Positions 45,650 through 48,902 of a stretch of 48,902 nucleotides of DNA are shown here, one piece after another. Each line of letters opens with the position of its first letter. The stretch's first letter is position 1. Where the stretch lies: assembly GCF_001984055.1 (NCBI RefSeq), contig NZ_LYVO01000054.1, forward strand, positions 1 through 48,902. Reading direction: 5' to 3'. This DNA is from Variovorax sp. KK3 (GTDB lineage Bacteria > Pseudomonadota > Gammaproteobacteria > Burkholderiales > Burkholderiaceae_C). Made by a program: the position numbers and the translations under genes. A model generated the notes under the pieces. That model saw only the letters and a list, made by a program, of their open reading frames with translations. It was not told the DNA's origin and ran no database searches.

Positions 45650-46408
45650 CTATGTGAAGAAGCTTTGGGCGAGCGCACCGATCAGCAGCTGCCAGCCGTC
45701 GGCCATGACGAAGAGCATGAGCTTGAAGGGCAGCGCGATGGAGGCGGGCGGCACCATCATCATCCCCATCGACATGAGCACGCTGGCCACCACCAGGTCG
45801 ATGATCAGGAAGGGGATGAAGATGGTGAAGCCGATCTGGAAGGCGGTCTTGAGTTCGCTGATGACGAAGGAGGGCAGCAGGATGCGCAGCGGCACGTCCT
45901 CGGGGCCTTCCATGGCCGGCACCTTGGCGATCTTGGCGAACAGCGCGAGGTCGTTCTCGCGCGTCTGCTTGAGCATGAAGTCCTTGAAGGGCGCGATGCC
46001 GCGTTCGAGCGCGCGCTCGGTGCTGATCTTGTTCTCGGACAGCGGCTTGTAGGCCTCGTCGTAGGCCTTGTCGAACACCGGCGACATCACGAAGAAGGTG
46101 AGGAACAGCGACAGCCCCACCAGGATCTGGTTGGGCGGCGCCGACTGGGTGCCGAGCGCGGTGCGCAGCAGCCCCAGCACGATCAGGATGCGCGTGAAGC
46201 TGGTCATCGACAGCAGCAGCGCGGGCAGGAAGGTGAGCGAGGTCAGCAGCACCAGCGTCTGCACGCCGAGCGACCAGGTCTGGCTGCCGCCGGGGCCGGG
46301 CGTGCTGACGAGGCCCGGCAGGCCCTGCGCCAAGGCCAGCGCGGGCAGGCCCAGGGCGAGCGCCGCGAGCCCTGCGCTGCGCAGGTGACGAAGAAGCGCG
46401 TGTCGCAT
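45650..46408 (-). CDS. fliP: Flagellar biosynthetic protein FliP
   Basis: 252 residues. A cleavable signal peptide (LAALALGLPALALAQG) is followed by VLLTSLTFLPALLLSMTSFT and RILIVLGLLRTALGTQSAPP, the FliP signature. DKAYDEAYKPLSENKISTER, ELKTAFQIGFTIFIPFLIID and MGMMMVPPASIALPFKLMLF follow. The start ATG shares one base with the FliO stop (TGATG), so the two are coupled. It forms the core of the export gate ring with FliQ and FliR. Confidence 0.97.
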   Translation of the reverse strand: MRHALLRHLRSAGLAALALGLPALALAQGLPGLVSTPGPGGSQTWSLGVQTLVLLTSLTFLPALLLSMTSFTRILIVLGLLRTALGTQSAPPNQILVGLSLFLTFFVMSPVFDKAYDEAYKPLSENKISTERALERGIAPFKDFMLKQTRENDLALFAKIAKVPAMEGPEDVPLRILLPSFVISELKTAFQIGFTIFIPFLIIDLVVASVLMSMGMMMVPPASIALPFKLMLFVMADGWQLLIGALAQSFFT

Positions 46409-46908
46409 CAGGCGCCCGGCTTCGGCTGGATGCCGAGCGACTCGCGCAGCTTCTGCGCGAAGAGTTCGGCGGCCTTCGCCCCGCCGCCGCCGGAACCGGA
46501 GGCGGAGGGCGGCACGGCGGCTGCGGGCAGCGCCTGCGCCGGCAGCGTGTGCAACGCGTTGACCTGGCTCGCGGTGACGCCCAGCACCAGCCATGTCTGG
46601 CCCACCTCGACCACCACCACGCGCTCGCGCTGGCCCACCATCGCGCTGCCGAGCACCTTGAGCAGCGGACTGCTGCCGAAGCGCGGCAGTCCGAAGCGGC
46701 GCGCCGCCCAGGCGCACAGGAAGATGAGGCCCAGCACCACTGCCATGCCCAAGCCGGCCTGGAGCAGGCCGCCCGCACCGACCACGGGCGCGACCGGCTC
46801 GGCAGGCGCGGCAGGCACCGTCGGCAGCGCGGCATGCGCGCAGGTCGCGAAGGCGAGCGCTGCAGCCGCGGTGACCGCGAGGCGCGCGGGGAGGCGCTTC
46901 AGTTTCAT
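46408..46908 (-). CDS. fliO: Flagellar biosynthetic protein FliO
   Basis: 166 residues. After an N-terminal hydrophobic signal (LAVTAAAALAFATCAHA) and a Pro/Ala spacer comes one membrane helix (AGLGMAVVLGLIFLCAWAA) and the short cytoplasmic FliO domain with LGSAMVGQRERVVVVEVGQT and WLVLGVTASQVNALHTLPA. The C-terminus is Ala/Gly-rich with KAAELFAQKLRESLG. FliO is poorly conserved; position between FliN and FliP confirms it. It stabilises FliP assembly. The start overlaps the FliN stop (ATGA). Confidence 0.94.
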   Translation of the reverse strand: MKLKRLPARLAVTAAAALAFATCAHAALPTVPAAPAEPVAPVVGAGGLLQAGLGMAVVLGLIFLCAWAARRFGLPRFGSSPLLKVLGSAMVGQRERVVVVEVGQTWLVLGVTASQVNALHTLPAQALPAAAVPPSASGSGGGGAKAAELFAQKLRESLGIQPKPGA

Positions 46909-47366
46909 GACCGGCTGAGCTTCTGCATGCGCTCGGAGGGCGTGACGATGTCGGTCAGGCGGATGCCGTACTTCTCGTTCACCACCACCACCTCGCCCTG
47001 CGCGATCAGGTAGCCGTTGATCAGCACGTCGAGCGGCTGCCCCGCCAGCGCGTCGAGCTCGACCACCGAGCCCTGCGACAGCTGCAGCAGGTTCTTGATG
47101 GTGATGCGCGTGCGGCCGATCTCGGCCATCAGCTGCACTGGCACGTCGAGGATGCGGTCGATTTCCAGCGAGGCGCCGGTGCCGGTGGCCGTGCCCTGCA
47201 GCGGCTGGAAGACCTGCGCGCCGGCCGGTGCGGCGATGGCGGCGGGCGCACTGGCCTGCTGGGGTGCGGCGGCGGGCGCGGGCGCGGGTGCGGCGGCGGC
47301 CGTCTGCTCGGCCAGGGCGGCGGCCCAGTCGTCCATCTCGGCGGCGGGAGTCGTGTTGTCAGTCAT
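46905..47366 (-). CDS. fliN: Flagellar motor switch protein FliN
   Basis: 153 residues. An N-terminal Ala/Pro-rich linker (AEQTAAAAPAPAPAAAPQQA) leads to the SpoA domain: LEIDRILDVPVQLMAEIGRT, TIKNLLQLSQGSVVELDALA, and GQPLDVLINGYLIAQGEVVV. Together with FliM it forms the C-ring switch. The start overlaps the FliM stop by 8 bases, giving tight coupling. The longer Ala/Pro linker compared with enterobacterial FliN is common in Burkholderiales. Confidence 0.96.
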   Translation of the reverse strand: MTDNTTPAAEMDDWAAALAEQTAAAAPAPAPAAAPQQASAPAAIAAPAGAQVFQPLQGTATGTGASLEIDRILDVPVQLMAEIGRTRITIKNLLQLSQGSVVELDALAGQPLDVLINGYLIAQGEVVVVNEKYGIRLTDIVTPSERMQKLSRS

Positions 47367-48360
47367 GGTCGCTCTTGGATTCGCTGTCTTGGTGGGAGAT
47401 CATCTGTTGCACGCGCAGCGCATAGCGCTCGTTGGAGACGCCGTAGCCGCACTCCATCACCGGCACGCCGTCGACGCGCGCGGTCACGGTCTCGGGCAGC
47501 TCGATGGGCAGCACGTCGCCCACCTGCAGGCGCATCAGGTCGCCGATGGTGGTGGGAATGCCGACGAAGTCGGCGCTGAGCTCGACGTCGGCGCTCTGCA
47601 TCTGCGTCGACATCTGCTTCACCCAGCGCTTGTCGACCTCGATCTCGTCCTGCACCGGGTTGGACAGCAGGTCGCGGATCGGCTCGATCATCGAATAGGG
47701 CAGGCACACGTGCAGGAAGCCGCCCACCGGGCCGAACTCGATCTGCAGCGTGGTGGTGACCACCACCTCGTTGGGCGCCACGATGTTGGCGAGCTTGCCG
47801 TGCATCTCGGCGCGGATGTAGTCGAAGGCCAGCGGAAACACCGGCTGCCAGGCGTCGCCGTAGCACTGCAGGCTGATGTTGAGCAGCCGCTTGATGATGC
47901 GCTGCTCGGTGCGCGTGAAGTCGCGGCCTTCCACGCGCACGTGGTAGCGGCCGTCGCTGCCGAACAGGTTGTCGACCACCAGGAACACCAGCTTCGGGTC
48001 GAACACCACCAGCGCGGTGCCGCGCAGCGGCTTCAGGTGCAGCATGTTGATGTTGGTCGGCACCGGCAGGTGGCGCACGAACTCGCCGTACTGCTGGATG
48101 TGGATGCCCTCGACCGAGATGTCGGGGCTGCGGCGCATGAAGTTCAGCAGCGCGCCGCGCAGGTTTCGCGCGAAGCGGTCGTTGATGACCTCCAGCGTGT
48201 GCATGCGCCCGCGCACCACCCGGTCGGGCGCGCCCAGGTCGTACAGCGGCAGGCCGTCGGCCTGCGGCTCGGGCGCGCGTCGCTGGTCGACCTCGCCGCC
48301 GGTCACGCCCGACAGCAGGGCATCGACCTCGTCCTGCGAAAGCACCTGTTCGTAGGCCAT
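47359..48360 (-). CDS. fliM: Flagellar motor switch protein FliM
   Basis: 333 residues. The N-terminus YEQVLSQDEVDALLSGVTGG is the conserved CheY-P-binding helix of FliM. The middle domain includes NDRFARNLRGALLNFMRRSP and RGTALVVFDPKLVFLVVDNL, and a C-terminal SpoA domain contains LMRLQVGDVLPIELPETVTA. The ATG at 48360 is correct for the family's N-terminus. It lies 17 bases after FliL. With FliN it makes the C-ring that controls rotation direction. Confidence 0.97.
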   Translation of the reverse strand: MAYEQVLSQDEVDALLSGVTGGEVDQRRAPEPQADGLPLYDLGAPDRVVRGRMHTLEVINDRFARNLRGALLNFMRRSPDISVEGIHIQQYGEFVRHLPVPTNINMLHLKPLRGTALVVFDPKLVFLVVDNLFGSDGRYHVRVEGRDFTRTEQRIIKRLLNISLQCYGDAWQPVFPLAFDYIRAEMHGKLANIVAPNEVVVTTTLQIEFGPVGGFLHVCLPYSMIEPIRDLLSNPVQDEIEVDKRWVKQMSTQMQSADVELSADFVGIPTTIGDLMRLQVGDVLPIELPETVTARVDGVPVMECGYGVSNERYALRVQQMISHQDSESKSDHD

Positions 48361-48377
48361 GTTTCAGCCGGTCCTCG

Positions 48378-48881
48378 TCACTGCACCACGAAGGTGTTGA
48401 AGGAGACGCTGGCCACGGCCTGCGGTGCCGTGCTGGGCGACAGCGGCCGGTTGAGTTCGGTGCGGATCTCCTCGGCCAGCTTGGCCTTGTCCTGCGTGGA
48501 CAGCAGCGACTCCGGCTGGCGGTTCGACAGCAGCAGCAGCAGGCGGCCGCGCAGCTCGGGCATGAACTCGACCAGCTGCGCCTTGGCGGCTTCGTCGTTG
48601 ACCTTGAGCGACATGCCGATGTGCAGGAAGCGGCTGCGGCCTTCGGACTGCACGTTGACGGTCAGCGGCTCGAGCGTCACGAAGATGGGCTTGGCGGCCG
48701 GCACCGGCTTGGGCGCCTCGGCCGCATGCGCGTCCTTGGCGAACAGGCTGCTGCGGCTCAGGGCGAAGCCGCCGCCGGCGAGCGCGGCCACGGTGGTGAC
48801 GCCCAGCAGGATGATCAGCAGCTTGGGGGAGCGTGGCGCTGCTGCGGCGGGAGCGGCGGGGGTAGCGGTGGAAGTGGCCAT
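48378..48881 (-). CDS. fliL: Flagellar basal body-associated protein FliL
   Basis: 167 residues. A short cytoplasmic N-terminus leads to one membrane helix (LLIILLGVTTVAALAGGGFA) and a periplasmic domain with PIFVTLEPLTVNVQSEGRSR, FLHIGMSLKVNDEAAKAQLV, ELRGRLLLLLSNRQPESLLS and NRPLSPSTAPQAVASVSFNT. The C-terminal TFVVQ is typical. FliL supports stator function at the basal body. It is the first fli gene of the visible set; only 21 bases remain to the right edge, so the preceding fliK or other genes are outside. Confidence 0.95.
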   Translation of the reverse strand: MATSTATPAAPAAAAPRSPKLLIILLGVTTVAALAGGGFALSRSSLFAKDAHAAEAPKPVPAAKPIFVTLEPLTVNVQSEGRSRFLHIGMSLKVNDEAAKAQLVEFMPELRGRLLLLLSNRQPESLLSTQDKAKLAEEIRTELNRPLSPSTAPQAVASVSFNTFVVQ

Positions 48882-48902
48882 GGTTCAGCGTTGGTGTGGT
48901 TG

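Noticed and set aside
1..48902. Mobile element, CRISPR, tRNA or rRNA signals
   Set aside because: No transposase or integrase motif, regularly spaced repeats, cloverleaf or ribosomal RNA sequence was seen on reading both strands. A search with tRNA and IS models was not possible here.

Overview
The window is GC-rich, densely packed bacterial chromosome. It looks like a Variovorax-like member of the Comamonadaceae (Burkholderiales). The clues are three Bug-type (tripartite tricarboxylate, TctC-like) solute receptors next to acyl-CoA catabolic genes, a fused TRAP transporter, many LysR/IclR/LacI/TetR regulators with divergent targets, and a betaproteobacterial fliLMNOPQR order. The genus is inferred from gene content only. 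I see no rRNA, tRNA, CRISPR array, insertion sequence or phage gene.

Layout from left to right. (1) 1-4377: a LacI regulator, divergent from a Bug receptor, a family I CoA-transferase and an enoyl-CoA hydratase cut by the window edge. Three tandem LacI-type operators lie between them. (2) 4409-8116: small hypothetical proteins, including an unlisted 55-residue membrane microprotein, an NTF2-like protein, an SDR and an exported esterase. (3) 8264-11010: a PQQ-type sugar dehydrogenase followed by a Cu/Zn superoxide dismutase joined in frame to an SMP-30-like lactonase propeller. (4) 11137-16209: an orphan NarL-type response regulator, then a translationally coupled YdeP molybdoenzyme, catalase-family protein and FdhD. 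(5) 16505-22682: a small hypothetical protein, then a cupin, a fused DctQM TRAP permease, DctP and an SDR, divergent from an IclR regulator, and a YciI protein. (6) 22835-27850: a Gfo/Idh/MocA oxidoreductase, a carbon-carbon-bond-hydrolase-like alpha/beta hydrolase, a Bug receptor, a 3-hydroxyisobutyrate-dehydrogenase-like enzyme and a TetR regulator. (7) 27781-33851: LysR/aldo-keto reductase, GH100-like glycosidase plus class C serine hydrolase, a second LysR, and a DUF995-like exported protein. (8) 33841-39296: a six-gene acyl-CoA operon (OB-fold protein, thiolase, SDR, enoyl-CoA hydratase, Bug, CaiB). (9) 39573-44488: DUF2945/DUF3140 stress-type pair, an LRR protein whose reading frame runs antisense through that pair, a Tat-exported beta-carbonic anhydrase, a membrane-anchored hydrolase, a DUF6064 membrane protein and an exported aldo-keto reductase. 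(10) 44576-48881: flagellar fliL, fliM, fliN, fliO, fliP, fliQ, fliR.

Most of the window is a set of substrate-capture modules, each pairing a high-affinity periplasmic receptor with a few degradative enzymes and its own regulator. The least ordinary items are the SodC-propeller fusion, where deleting one A from an AAA run would restore a classic ATGA stop-start overlap between two genes, the LRR/DUF3140 antisense overlap, and several well-formed but unassigned operator palindromes.
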